This document shows positions 54,214 to 63,456 of a stretch of 64,000 nt of DNA, one piece after another; the stretch's first letter is position 1, and each line of letters starts with the position of its first letter. This DNA comes from Polaromonas sp. JS666 (GTDB lineage Bacteria > Pseudomonadota > Gammaproteobacteria > Burkholderiales > Burkholderiaceae_C). The notes beneath the pieces were generated by a model. The model was not told the origin of the DNA and ran no database searches. It saw only the letters and a list, made by a program, of their open reading frames with translations. A program made the position numbers and the translations under genes. The stretch lies in NCBI RefSeq assembly GCF_900103405.1, contig NZ_FNHX01000005.1, positions 64,845 through 128,844 on the forward strand. The letters run 5' to 3'.

Positions 54214-54266
54214 AGACAGCCCTTTTTCGGCTGGATTGGCCCATCAATACCCCTTTTTTCTGACCA

Positions 54267-55130
54267 ATGCCCTGGTTGTTCCGATTTTTCGCCCTCTGGC
54301 CGTTGGCCGCCCTGCATGCGCTGGGCGCGGCGCTGGGTTGGCTGGTCTGGGCGCTGAGCCCGCGCTACCGCGCGCAGTTCCGGGCCCATGTGGCGCAGGC
54401 CGGCCTGCCCTTTGAGCTGGCCCGCCCGGCGATTGCCGAGGCCGGGCGCTTTATCGCCGAACTGCCCAAACTGTGGATGCGGCCCGCCACGGAATCCTGC
54501 CTGGGCAATGTGCGCGTGGAGGGCCAGGCCCATGCCGAAAGCGCTTTCGCGCAAGGCCGCGGCGTGATTTTTTTCGGCCCGCATTGCGGCAGTTTTGAGC
54601 TGGGCCCGCAGGCGCTGGCTGAACTCTACGGCCCCATCACCGCCATTTACCGGCCCGCGCGCAAGGCTTGGCTGGCGCGGCTGGAGCGCCTGGCCCGCGA
54701 CCGCGCCAACCTCACCGTGGTTCCCGCATCCCTGAGCGGTATCCGCCTGATGCACAAAACCCTCAAGGCCAACCAGGCTGTGGCGCTGCTGACCGACCAG
54801 GTGCCGCCCGAGGGGCTGGGCGTCTGGGCGCCGTTCTTCGGCAAACCGGCTTACACCATGACCCTGGCGGCGCGGCTGGCGCTGCAAAGCGGGGCGGTGC
54901 TGCTGCCGGTAAGCTGCGAGCGCCTGCCGCATGGCAGCGGCTACTTCCTCAAGATATGGCCGGCGGTCCAAGGGGTCCAACCCGACGACGCCGGCAAGCC
55001 GCGTGCCGAACTGCTGCAGGCCGTAACGCAGATCAACCGCGCGATTGAAGCCATTGTGCTGAGCCAGCCCGGCCAGTACCTGTGGGGCTACGCACGCTAC
55101 AAGACACCACGCAAGGAAGCACCGCTTTGA
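54267..55130 (+). CDS. Lipid A biosynthesis acyltransferase, LpxL/HtrB type (first copy)
   Basis: 287 residues. A membrane-anchoring N-terminus is followed by the acyltransferase motif P-H-C-G-S-F-E (H-x4-E) near residue 110 and D-Q-V-P-P-E-G-L-G-V near 180, typical of the lauroyl/myristoyl transferases. They add secondary acyl chains to lipid A at the inner membrane. It is divergent from metK, and the next gene is a second member that overlaps its stop. Confidence 0.9.
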   Translation: MPWLFRFFALWPLAALHALGAALGWLVWALSPRYRAQFRAHVAQAGLPFELARPAIAEAGRFIAELPKLWMRPATESCLGNVRVEGQAHAESAFAQGRGVIFFGPHCGSFELGPQALAELYGPITAIYRPARKAWLARLERLARDRANLTVVPASLSGIRLMHKTLKANQAVALLTDQVPPEGLGVWAPFFGKPAYTMTLAARLALQSGAVLLPVSCERLPHGSGYFLKIWPAVQGVQPDDAGKPRAELLQAVTQINRAIEAIVLSQPGQYLWGYARYKTPRKEAPL

Positions 55131-56023
55131 AGACTGTCCGCCAGATGGCCAGCCGGCTCGTAACCCGCGGCGGCATTCTTTTTATGCAGCTGCTGGCCCT
55201 GGTGCCGCTTTCCTGGACGCGCGGCCTGGGCGTGCTGCTCGGCTGGGCGCTGTATGCCGTGGTGGGTGCTCGCCGGCGTGTGGTGGACACCAACCTGGCC
55301 CTGTGTTTCCCGGCGCTTTCCACCGAAGAGCGGCGCCGCCTGAATGTGCAGACCTTTGTGTACTTCGCCCAGGCCTGGCTCGACCGCGCCTGGCTGTGGC
55401 ATGCGCCCAAGGCCTGGGTGCAGCGCCGCGTGCACCTGACGGGCGCTATCGATGAACTCGCAGGCAACGCGCCCACAGTGATTTTCCTGCCGCATTTTGT
55501 GGGCCTGGACGCGGCCTGGACCGCGGTGGCGCTGCAGATGCCCAGGCCTTCCACCACGATTTACACCGACCAGTCCAACAAGCTGGTGGACCGCTGGATA
55601 CTGCGCGGGCGCCGGCGCTTCGGCAACCTGCGCCTGTTCGGCCGCGCGGCCGGCGTCAAACCCATCGTCGCGGCGCTGCGCGAAGGCCAGCCGCTGTATT
55701 TGCTGCCGGACATGGATTTCGGTGCCGGCGATTCGGTGTTTGTGCCTTTTTTCGGCGTGCCTACCGCCACCGTGCCCTCGCTCTCGCGCTTTGCCAGGCT
55801 GGGCCGCGCCAAGGTATTGCCGCTGCTGCCGCGCATCACCGCCACCGGCTACGAGGTGCAGGTGCTGCCGGCCTGGGACGATTTCCCCAGTGAAGACCCG
55901 GTGGCCGACACCGCGCTCATGAACGCGCGGCTGCGCGACTACATCGAAACCATGCCGGCGCAGTATTACTGGGTGCACAAGCGCTTCAAGACCCGGCCCG
56001 AGGGTGACCCTTCGATGTATTGA
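55127..56023 (+). CDS. Lipid A biosynthesis acyltransferase, LpxL/HtrB type (second copy)
   Basis: 298 residues if started at the TTG at 55127, which overlaps the stop of the first copy (TTTGA) and has AAGGAAG about 10 bases upstream; an ATG at 55145 is the alternative. The motif P-H-F-V-G-L-D (H-x4-D) and D-M-D-F-G-A-G-D-S-V-F-V-P-F-F-G mark the active region. The pair probably adds the two secondary acyl groups of lipid A in order. Confidence 0.9.
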   Translation: MKTVRQMASRLVTRGGILFMQLLALVPLSWTRGLGVLLGWALYAVVGARRRVVDTNLALCFPALSTEERRRLNVQTFVYFAQAWLDRAWLWHAPKAWVQRRVHLTGAIDELAGNAPTVIFLPHFVGLDAAWTAVALQMPRPSTTIYTDQSNKLVDRWILRGRRRFGNLRLFGRAAGVKPIVAALREGQPLYLLPDMDFGAGDSVFVPFFGVPTATVPSLSRFARLGRAKVLPLLPRITATGYEVQVLPAWDDFPSEDPVADTALMNARLRDYIETMPAQYYWVHKRFKTRPEGDPSMY

Positions 56024-56042
56024 GCTGGCAGGCCCGCGGCCG

Positions 56043-56954
56043 CTAGCGCAAAAAATCCCGCAGGTAGGCCGCCACCAAGGCCGGTTGCTCGTGGATGATC
56101 CAATGGGTCGCCCCCGCGATGCGCTGCAACGCCATCTGCGGCACATAGTCCTGCAACCCGTCCAGCAGGGCCGCCGGCAGGGCGATGTCGTCCATGGCCC
56201 AGAGCACCAGGGTGGGAAGATGGATTTCCAGCATCTCGCGTGGAATCGTCACGGCGGCCGCGGCCGGGTCGTTGTGCGGCGGGCCTGGCCGGGGAGGGCG
56301 CAGCGGCGAGGCGCGGTAATAGTTGCAGGGGCCGGTCAGTCCCTGGCGCCAGATGCCGCGGTATTGCTCGCGCAGCGCATCGGTGAGCCAGGCGTGCGGG
56401 CCGTCGGCCGCGCCCATGTGGGTGAAAAACTCCCACAGGCGGCGAAAGTCGTCCTCGGCCAGCAGCACCTCGGCGTCGGGGCGGATCAGGAAATTCATAT
56501 AGGCACTGGCGGCCTGCTGCGCCGGTGACTGCTGCAGCTCGCGCAAAAAAGTGCCGGGATGCGGCGAGTTGATGATGGCCAGTTTTTTCATCAGGGCCGG
56601 ATGGCCGGCCGCGAGGTTCCAGGCTACCGCGCCGCCCCAGTCATGGGCAACCAGGCATTCGAGTTGTCCGCCCTCCAGTGCGATCAGCGCCGCGATGTCC
56701 TGCACCAGGTGCTTGGGCCGGTAAGCGGCGGCCTCGGCCGGCGCGCTGGATTGTTCAAAGCCGCGCAGATTGGGTGCGATGCAGCGAAAGCCGCCGTTTT
56801 CAGGCCGGGCAAAGTGTTCCAGCAGGCCGTCCCAGACAAAAGCGGCTTCGGGAAAGCCGTGCAAAAACATCAGCACGGGCCGGCCTCGGGCGCCGCTGGC
56901 GCGGCAGGACAGGGTGATGCCATGGGGCAGGGCCTGCAAACGGGTTTCAATCAT
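56043..56954 (-). CDS. Alpha/beta hydrolase, epoxide-hydrolase-like
   Basis: 303 residues. The oxyanion motif F-L-H-G-F-P-E (about 30-36) and the nucleophile motif V-A-H-D-W-G-G-A (Asp about 105), with cap-domain tyrosines and a late catalytic His in G-A-T-H-W-I, match epoxide hydrolases and haloacetate dehalogenases. An Asp rather than Ser nucleophile excludes simple esterases. The substrate is unknown. It converges on the acyltransferase pair and lies downstream of engB. Confidence 0.88.
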   Translation of the reverse strand: MIETRLQALPHGITLSCRASGARGRPVLMFLHGFPEAAFVWDGLLEHFARPENGGFRCIAPNLRGFEQSSAPAEAAAYRPKHLVQDIAALIALEGGQLECLVAHDWGGAVAWNLAAGHPALMKKLAIINSPHPGTFLRELQQSPAQQAASAYMNFLIRPDAEVLLAEDDFRRLWEFFTHMGAADGPHAWLTDALREQYRGIWRQGLTGPCNYYRASPLRPPRPGPPHNDPAAAAVTIPREMLEIHLPTLVLWAMDDIALPAALLDGLQDYVPQMALQRIAGATHWIIHEQPALVAAYLRDFLR

Positions 56955-56996
56955 GGCACTACGCTTTCTATCCGGGGCCGAAAGCGCCGGCCGGCC

Positions 56997-57731
56997 TCAA
57001 TCGTTGATTTCAGGCAAGTCGTCGGGCGCAGCCTTGGCGGGCTTGCCCGGCTTTTCAGTGTCAGCCGGGTGCGCCCAGTCCCATAAATGCTGGGCGACTT
57101 CCTCGACGCCCTGGCGCTTCAGCGAAGAAAAGAGTTTGACGTCTCCGCCGCCGGCCTGCAGTCGCACAATGGACAGCGCCTTGGCCGCCTCGGTCTTGTT
57201 GAGCTTGTCCGATTTGGTCAGCAGCACCAGGAATTTCAGGCCTTCCTCGACGCGCGGCCGGATTACGTCCAGCAGGATTTCGTCGAGCTCGGTCAGGCCC
57301 AGGCGCGGGTCGCACAGCAGCACCACGGCCTTGAGGTTGTCGCGCGTCTGCAAATAGTTGCCCATCACCTGCTGCCAGCGGTATTTGGCTTCCTTGGGCA
57401 CGGCCGCATAGCCGTAACCCGGCAGGTCGGCCAGCACCGCGTCCATCACACCCTGCTTGCCCAGGCTGAACAGGTTGATGCTTTGTGTGCGCCCGGGTGT
57501 CTTGGAGGCAAAAGCCAGCCTGTGCTGCTGCGTCAAGGTGTTGATACAGGTGGATTTGCCCGCGTTGGAGCGGCCCACGAAGGCGATTTCGGGCACGTCG
57601 ACGCGCGGCAGGTGCTTGAGTTCGGGTGCGGTGGTGAGGAACTTGGCCGTGTGCAGCCAGCCCATGGCGATCTTGGGGTCGGGGGCGCCGGATGCGGCGG
57701 GAGCTGGTTTGGGCGGCGGTGCGGAGGTCAT
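56997..57731 (-). CDS. engB: Ribosome biogenesis GTPase YihA/EngB
   Basis: About 244 residues from the ATG ending at 57731. G1 is G-R-S-N-A-G-K-S-T, G3 is D-L-P-G-Y-G-Y-A, and G4 is T-K-S-D-K, the EngB set. The N-terminal 20 residues are Pro/Ala-rich and the C-terminus is a short charged tail. The protein assists large-subunit assembly and is usually essential. It is divergent from cytochrome c4, a pairing common in proteobacteria. Confidence 0.96.
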   Translation of the reverse strand: MTSAPPPKPAPAASGAPDPKIAMGWLHTAKFLTTAPELKHLPRVDVPEIAFVGRSNAGKSTCINTLTQQHRLAFASKTPGRTQSINLFSLGKQGVMDAVLADLPGYGYAAVPKEAKYRWQQVMGNYLQTRDNLKAVVLLCDPRLGLTELDEILLDVIRPRVEEGLKFLVLLTKSDKLNKTEAAKALSIVRLQAGGGDVKLFSSLKRQGVEEVAQHLWDWAHPADTEKPGKPAKAAPDDLPEIND

Positions 57732-57942
57732 GGTCGGGCGGTCCCTGAAGGTCGTTTGCATGCCGGCGGCATGCGTTGAAAGGGGCCAAAGCCCCTGTGG
57801 GCGGGGCTTGGGAGGCCGTCAACCGGCAGGGAGCTCCCGGCGGCTTGCCGCGGCAAGACCCCGAATAATCGGGGGTGCCCTGAAGCCATTGTAAAATCAG
57901 AAAGTTATACGTTTTGTGCGCCAACCAATTAAAACCCCCGAT

Positions 57943-58617
57943 ATGAAGCTGTTCGTTACTTCCCTCCTGGCCGCTTTGCTGGCCGTGCCCGCCGTATCGT
58001 CCTTCGCCGCCGGCGAAGCAGCCGCACCCGCGCACGATGCCGCCCCGGCCGCCGCAGCGGCTCCGGCCAAGGTTGCCAAACCCGACCTGGTCAAGGGCGA
58101 GGCCAGCTTCACCGCCGTGTGCGCGAGCTGCCACGGCGCCGATGGCAATTCCGGCACGCCGGCCAACCCCAAGCTGGCGCAGCAGCACCCCGAATACCTG
58201 GTCAAGCAGCTGCAGGAGTTCAAATCCGGCAAGCGCAAAAACCCCATCATGCAGGGCTTCGCCTCGGCGCTGTCCGACGATGACATGAAAAACATCGCCT
58301 ACTGGGCCACCTCGAAAAAAGCCAAGACCGGCTTTGCCAAGGACAAGGAACTGGTCGCCCTCGGTGAGCGCATCTACCGCGGCGGCGTGCAGGACCGCCA
58401 GATCGCCGCCTGCGCTGGCTGCCACAGCCCGACCGGCGCCGGCATTCCCTCGCAGTACCCGCGCCTGGGCGGCCAGCATGCCGACTACACCGTGACGCAG
58501 CTGACGGCCTTCCGTGACGGCGGCCGCAAGAACAGCATCCCCATGACCCAGGTCGCCGCCAAGCTCAACGACCGCGAAATCCGCGCCCTGGCCGACTACA
58601 TTGCCGGCTTGCGCTAA
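57943..58617 (+). CDS. Di-haem cytochrome c4
   Basis: 224 residues from the ATG at 57943. A signal peptide of about 23 residues is followed by an Ala/Pro-rich linker. Haem motifs are C-A-S-C-H (60-64) and C-A-G-C-H in the second half, each with a later Met ligand (P-I-M-Q and I-P-M-T). It carries electrons in the periplasm, probably to a terminal oxidase. The ResB/CcsB maturation genes follow. Confidence 0.95.
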   Translation: MKLFVTSLLAALLAVPAVSSFAAGEAAAPAHDAAPAAAAAPAKVAKPDLVKGEASFTAVCASCHGADGNSGTPANPKLAQQHPEYLVKQLQEFKSGKRKNPIMQGFASALSDDDMKNIAYWATSKKAKTGFAKDKELVALGERIYRGGVQDRQIAACAGCHSPTGAGIPSQYPRLGGQHADYTVTQLTAFRDGGRKNSIPMTQVAAKLNDREIRALADYIAGLR

Positions 58618-58623
58618 GCCGCT

Positions 58624-58645
58624 GCCCGCCTAGGCGGGCTTTTTT
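58624..58645 (+). terminator. Rho-independent terminator of cytochrome c4
   Basis: Perfect 7-bp stem GCCCGCC / GGCGGGC with a 2-base TA loop and TTTTTT, 6 bases after the stop. Confidence 0.88.
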
Positions 58646-58706
58646 GCCGAAAATACACGCAGGCCGACTGCAGTATTGAACCCAAGCCGCTAAAACCAAT
58701 CACACC

Positions 58707-58745
58707 AAGGCGGGTCTTTCTGATGAAGGCCCGCCTTTTTCTTTT
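58707..58745 (+). terminator. Second terminator-like hairpin before resB
   Basis: AAGGCGGG / CCCGCCTT stem followed by TTTTTCTTTTTC. It lies 44 bases before the resB start, with no gene between it and the first terminator, so it ends either read-through or a short separate transcript. Confidence 0.65.
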
Positions 58746-58788
58746 TCCCTTGCCGGCTGCCGCCAGCCGATCCGGTTCCACTTAAAGC

Positions 58789-60987
58789 ATGACAGTTTCC
58801 ACCCAGGGTTTGAAAGTCAATTGGGGCTCCCGCAGTTTGCGGGCGTCGGTGGAACTGCTGTCGTCCATGCGGTTTTCCATTTCGCTGCTGACGGTGATCT
58901 GCATTGCGTCCATCATCGGCACGGTGCTCAAGCAGGCGGAGCCGTTGGGCAACTATGTAAATCAGTTCGGCCCGTTCTGGGCACAGGCCTTCAGCCTGCT
59001 GAGCCTGAACACGGTCTACAGCGCCTGGTGGTTTTTGCTGATCCTGGCCTTTCTGGTGATTTCCACCTCGCTGTGCATCGCGCGCAACACGCCCAAAATC
59101 CTGGCGGACCTGAGCCAGCTCAAGGAGAACGTCCGCGAGCAAAGCCTCAAGGCCTTCGGCCACCGCGCCGAGGCCGCGCTGGCTGAAGCGCCCGAAGCCG
59201 CCGCGCGCCGCATCGGCCAGACGCTGGTGCAAAGCGGCTGGAAGGTCAAGCTGCAGCAGCGCCGGACGCCCGAAGGTGGCGGCTGGATGGTGGCCGCCAA
59301 GAAAGGCGCGGCCAACAAGCTCGGCTACATCGCGGCGCACAGCGCCATCGTGCTGGTGTGCGTGGGCGGCTTGCTGGACGGCGACATGATCGTGCGCGCG
59401 CAGATGTGGCTCAACGGAAAATCCATCTACACCGGTGGCGGCCTGATCGCCGACGTGCCGGCGAAATACCGCCTGAGCGACAGCAACCCGACCTTTCGCG
59501 CCAACCTGCTGGTGGCCGAGGGCACGCAGTCCGGCACCGCCATCCTGAACCAGCCCGGCGGCGTGCTGCTGCAGGAGCTGCCGTTTTCCATCGAGCTGAA
59601 AAAATTCATCGTCGAGTACTACTCGACCGGCATGCCCAAGCTGTTCGCCAGCGACATCATCATCCACGACAAGGAAACCGGCGAGAAGATTCCGGCGCGC
59701 GTGGAGGTCAACCACCCGGCGCGCCACCGGGGCATCGAGATCTACCAGTCGAGCTTTGACGACGGCGGCTCCAGTGTCACGCTCAAGGCCATTCCCATGG
59801 CGGCGGCCACCAAGCCGTTTGAAATCCAGGGCACGATAGGCGGCACCAGCAGCCTGAGCAACGGCCAGGGCGAGGGCGCCGAAAAACTGACGCTCGAGTA
59901 CACCGCGCTGCGCGTCATCAACGTTGAAAACTTCGCCTCGGGCGGCAACATGGGTGGCTCGGGCGCCGACGTGCGCAAGGTTGACCTGCACCAGGCCATC
60001 GATTCGCGCCTGGGCGCGGCCAACAAGACGGTCACGCAAAAAGAGCTGCGCAATGTCGGGCCCAGCGTGAGCTACAAGCTGCGCGACGCCGCCGGCCAGG
60101 CCCGCGAGTTCCACAACTACATGCTGCCGGTCAAGACCGACCCCGGCGAAAACAGCCCGGCGGTCTACCTGCTGGGCGTGCGCGAGACGCCCTCGGCTCC
60201 CTTCCAGTACCTACGCATTCCGGTTGATGCCGAAGGCGGCATGGACACCTTTTTGCGCCTGCGCGCCGCGCTCGCCAACCCGGCCCAGCGCGAGCTGGCC
60301 GTCAGGCGTTATGCCAGCCAGGCCATAGGCCGCGAACGGCCTGAACTGGCGCAGCAGCTCGCGGCCTCGGCCTCGCGCGCGCTGGCGCTGTTTGCCGGTA
60401 GCGGCCCCGATGCCGTCAACGGCAACGGAAAGACCACGGCGGGCCTGCAGGCGATTTCCGATTTCATGGAAGCCAACGTGCCCGAGGCCGAGCGCAACCG
60501 CGCCGGCGAGGTGCTGGTGCGCATCCTCAACGGCGCGCTGTTCGAGCTGGCCCAGATGACGCGCGAGCAGGCCGGGCTCAAGCCCATGGCGCAGGACGAA
60601 AAAACCCTGGGCTTTATGTCGCAGATGGTGCTGAGCCTGTCGGACGCCCATTTTTACCCCGCGCCCATGGCTTTTGAGCTCAAGGATTTCACCCAGGTCC
60701 AGGCCAGCGTGTTCCAGGTGGCGCGCGCCCCGGGCAAAACCATTGTGTACCTGGGCTGCGCCTTGCTCATCCTGGGCGTGTTCGCCATGCTCTATGTGCG
60801 CGAGCGCCGCGTCTGGGTCTGGCTGGCGCCGGGCGACCGGGGCGAGGGTGGCAATGCCGCGGGTTCAATGCCAGAATCATCCTCAAGCAGCCAAGCCACC
60901 ATGGCCTTGTCCACCAACCGCAAGACCCTGGATGGCGACAAGGAGTTCGAGATGTTGAAAACGAAACTGTTGCAGGCGCCTTTATGA
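58789..60987 (+). CDS. resB: Cytochrome c biogenesis protein ResB (Ccs1)
   Basis: 732 residues, long for the family but usual in betaproteobacteria. Three N-terminal membrane helices (about 28-50, 75-98, 178-200), a large periplasmic domain, and a last helix near 655-675 are visible. With CcsB it forms the System II haem-delivery and ligation complex for c-type cytochromes. Its stop overlaps the ccsB start by 4 bases (ATGA). Position after cytochrome c4 fits its role. Confidence 0.95.
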   Translation: MTVSTQGLKVNWGSRSLRASVELLSSMRFSISLLTVICIASIIGTVLKQAEPLGNYVNQFGPFWAQAFSLLSLNTVYSAWWFLLILAFLVISTSLCIARNTPKILADLSQLKENVREQSLKAFGHRAEAALAEAPEAAARRIGQTLVQSGWKVKLQQRRTPEGGGWMVAAKKGAANKLGYIAAHSAIVLVCVGGLLDGDMIVRAQMWLNGKSIYTGGGLIADVPAKYRLSDSNPTFRANLLVAEGTQSGTAILNQPGGVLLQELPFSIELKKFIVEYYSTGMPKLFASDIIIHDKETGEKIPARVEVNHPARHRGIEIYQSSFDDGGSSVTLKAIPMAAATKPFEIQGTIGGTSSLSNGQGEGAEKLTLEYTALRVINVENFASGGNMGGSGADVRKVDLHQAIDSRLGAANKTVTQKELRNVGPSVSYKLRDAAGQAREFHNYMLPVKTDPGENSPAVYLLGVRETPSAPFQYLRIPVDAEGGMDTFLRLRAALANPAQRELAVRRYASQAIGRERPELAQQLAASASRALALFAGSGPDAVNGNGKTTAGLQAISDFMEANVPEAERNRAGEVLVRILNGALFELAQMTREQAGLKPMAQDEKTLGFMSQMVLSLSDAHFYPAPMAFELKDFTQVQASVFQVARAPGKTIVYLGCALLILGVFAMLYVRERRVWVWLAPGDRGEGGNAAGSMPESSSSSQATMALSTNRKTLDGDKEFEMLKTKLLQAPL

Positions 60988-62360
60988 ATACCTCCACCAT
61001 CAATACCACGGCGGTGAACACCACCACGCTGAAGGCCGGCGGCGACAGCACGCTCAGTCTTAACGAAGGCTATTTCGCCCGGCGCAACGTGCTGGACTGG
61101 GTATTCGCCGCGCTGGTCGCCGGCGGCTTTCTCTACGCCTTCGCGCGCTACGGCGCGTTCATGGACGTCTACGAAAAAGGCATCCTGCTGGCGGCTATTC
61201 CGGCGGCCGTCGCGATGGGCTGGTTCTGGCGGCCGCTGCGGGTGCTCATGGTGGTGGTGAGCGCCTTCGCGCTGCTGGGCATTGCGTCCTACCAGGGCGA
61301 TCTCGCGCGCGCCGACCAGGTGTTCTGGCTCAAGTACTTCCTCTCCAGCCAGTCGGCCATCCTGTGGATGAGTGTGCTGTTTTTCATGAGCACGATTTTT
61401 TACTGGCTGGGCATGTTCGCCAAAGGCCAGAGCGGCACGCTGGAGTCGCTGGGTTCCAAAATCGCCTGGGTGGCCGTCGGCATGGCGCTGATCGGCACGC
61501 TGGTGCGCTGGTATGAGAGCTACCTGATCGGTGCCGATGTCGGCCACATTCCCGTGAGCAACCTGTATGAAGTCTTCGTGCTGTTTTGCTGGATGACGGC
61601 GGCCTTCTACCTCTACTTTGAATCGCAGTACAACACGCGCGCGCTGGGTGCGTTCGTGATGCTGGTGGTCAGCGCCGCGGTCGGCTTCCTGCTCTGGTAC
61701 ACCGTGGTGCGCGAAGCCCATGAAATCCAGCCGCTGGTGCCCGCCCTCAAAAGCTGGTGGATGAAGCTGCATGTGCCGGCCAACTTTATCGGCTACGGCA
61801 TGTTCTCGCTGGCCGCCATGGTCTCGCTGTCTTACCTGATCAAGCAGCAGGCCGATGAAAAGCAGTGGTACCGGCTCACGCCACTGTGGCTGCTGGGTGT
61901 CGTGCTGTGTTTTGTGCCCATCGTGTTTCGCAGCAAGTCGCCGGCCGAAGTGGGCGGCAGCTACTACTGGGTCGGCTACCTCGCGGTGTCGGGGCTGATC
62001 GCCGCCGGCATCCTGCTGGGCCGCAAGCGCATCGCGGCGCGACTGCCCAGCTTTGAGATTCTGGATGACGTGATGTACAAGGCGATTGCCGTCGGCTTTG
62101 CCTTCTTCACCATCGCCACGGTGCTGGGTGCCTTGTGGGCCGCCGAGGCCTGGGGCGGCTACTGGAGCTGGGACCCCAAGGAAACCTGGGCGCTGATCGT
62201 CTGGCTCAACTACGCGGCCTGGCTGCACATGCGGCTCATGAAGGGCTTGCGCGGCACGGTTGCCGCCTGGTGGGCCCTGGTGGGGCTGGCGGTCACCTCG
62301 TTTGCCTTCCTGGGCGTCAATATGTTCCTCTCGGGCCTGCACAGCTACGGAACCTTGTAG
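60984..62360 (+). CDS. ccsB: Cytochrome c biogenesis protein CcsB (ResC/CcsA)
   Basis: 458 residues, about eight membrane helices. The haem-handling motif W-G-G-Y-W-S-W-D-P-K-E-T-W (about residues 385-397) is diagnostic, with flanking external histidines (A-H-E-I near 250 and L-H-S-Y-G near the C-terminus). It works with ResB to export haem and attach it to apocytochromes. A 97-base gap separates it from msrP. Confidence 0.97.
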   Translation: MNTSTINTTAVNTTTLKAGGDSTLSLNEGYFARRNVLDWVFAALVAGGFLYAFARYGAFMDVYEKGILLAAIPAAVAMGWFWRPLRVLMVVVSAFALLGIASYQGDLARADQVFWLKYFLSSQSAILWMSVLFFMSTIFYWLGMFAKGQSGTLESLGSKIAWVAVGMALIGTLVRWYESYLIGADVGHIPVSNLYEVFVLFCWMTAAFYLYFESQYNTRALGAFVMLVVSAAVGFLLWYTVVREAHEIQPLVPALKSWWMKLHVPANFIGYGMFSLAAMVSLSYLIKQQADEKQWYRLTPLWLLGVVLCFVPIVFRSKSPAEVGGSYYWVGYLAVSGLIAAGILLGRKRIAARLPSFEILDDVMYKAIAVGFAFFTIATVLGALWAAEAWGGYWSWDPKETWALIVWLNYAAWLHMRLMKGLRGTVAAWWALVGLAVTSFAFLGVNMFLSGLHSYGTL

Positions 62361-62457
62361 CCGGCGAGGAGTCCTTGTAGAAGCCGCTGGCCGAATCCGT
62401 GTAAGAACCTGACGCGTATTTAGACTAAGCCATAACGGATTTATCAAGGACGCCCCC

Positions 62458-63456
62458 ATGCTCATCAAAACCCACGCCAGCGGCTTCGACCACCCTGTTC
62501 CCAGCGAGATCACGCCGCAGGGCATTTACCACGGCCGCCGCGACCTGATCAAGCTCATGGCCACGGGCGCCGCGGGTGCGGCCATGGCCAGCTGGGCGGG
62601 GCGTCAGGCGATGGCGCAGACGGTGCAAAAACCCGGCAAGCTCGCGGCGCTGCCCGGCGGCAAATCGGCGGTGGCCGGCGCGGTGACCCTGGAAAAAATC
62701 ACCGACTACAAAGACGCCTCCAGCTACAACAATTACTACGAGTTCGGCACCGACAAGGCCGATCCGGCCAGGAATGCCCACACGCTGGTGACCAAACCCT
62801 GGTCGGTGGCCGTCGAGGGCCTGGTCAAGCAGCCCAAGACCTTCACGCTGGAAGACCTCGTCAAGCTGGCCCCGCAGGAAGAGCGCATTTACCGCCTGCG
62901 CTGCGTGGAGGGCTGGTCCATGGTGATTCCCTGGGTCGGCTATTCATTGTCTGAACTGATCAAGAAGGTCGAGCCCCTGGGCAGCGCCAAATACGTCGAG
63001 TTCATCACCCTGGCCGACCCCAAGACCATGCCTTTTGTGGGCTCGCGCGTGCTCGACTGGCCTTATGTGGAAGCCCTGCGCATGGATGAAGCCATGCACC
63101 CGCTGGCGCTGCTGGCCTTTGGCATGTACGGTGAAGTGCTGCCCAACCAGAACGGCGCGCCGGTGCGCATGGTGCTTCCCTGGAAGTACGGCTTCAAGAG
63201 CGGCAAAAGCATCGTCAAGATTCGCTTCACCGACAAGGAGCCGCGCACGGCCTGGAACAAGGCCGCGGCGCAGGAGTACGGTTTCTATTCGAACGTGAAC
63301 CCCGACGTGGATCACCCGCGCTGGAGCCAGGCCACCGAACGCCGCATCGGTGAAGACGGCCTGTTCGCCAAGAAGCGCAAAACCCTGATGTTCAACGGCT
63401 ATGAGGCCCAGGTGGGCCAGCTCTACGCCGGCATGGACCTCAAGAAGAACTTCTGA
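62458..63456 (+). CDS. msrP: Periplasmic methionine-sulfoxide reductase, molybdopterin subunit
   Basis: 332 residues. A Tat signal is visible ([10 protein letters not shown], then hydrophobic Ala-rich residues to about 50). The Mo-binding Cys lies in [10 protein letters not shown] near residue 147. The enzyme repairs oxidised methionines in periplasmic proteins, taking electrons from the haem protein MsrQ. The stop overlaps the msrQ start by one base (TGATG). Confidence 0.96.
   Translation: MLIKTHASGFDHPVPSEITPQGIYHGRRDLIKLMATGAAGAAMASWAGRQAMAQTVQKPGKLAALPGGKSAVAGAVTLEKITDYKDASSYNNYYEFGTDKADPARNAHTLVTKPWSVAVEGLVKQPKTFTLEDLVKLAPQEERIYRLRCVEGWSMVIPWVGYSLSELIKKVEPLGSAKYVEFITLADPKTMPFVGSRVLDWPYVEALRMDEAMHPLALLAFGMYGEVLPNQNGAPVRMVLPWKYGFKSGKSIVKIRFTDKEPRTAWNKAAAQEYGFYSNVNPDVDHPRWSQATERRIGEDGLFAKKRKTLMFNGYEAQVGQLYAGMDLKKNF

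Noticed and set aside
60792..62525. A 577-codon frame antisense to ccsB
   Set aside because: Shadow of the ccsB frame; it is rich in His, Gln and Arg and shows no domain.
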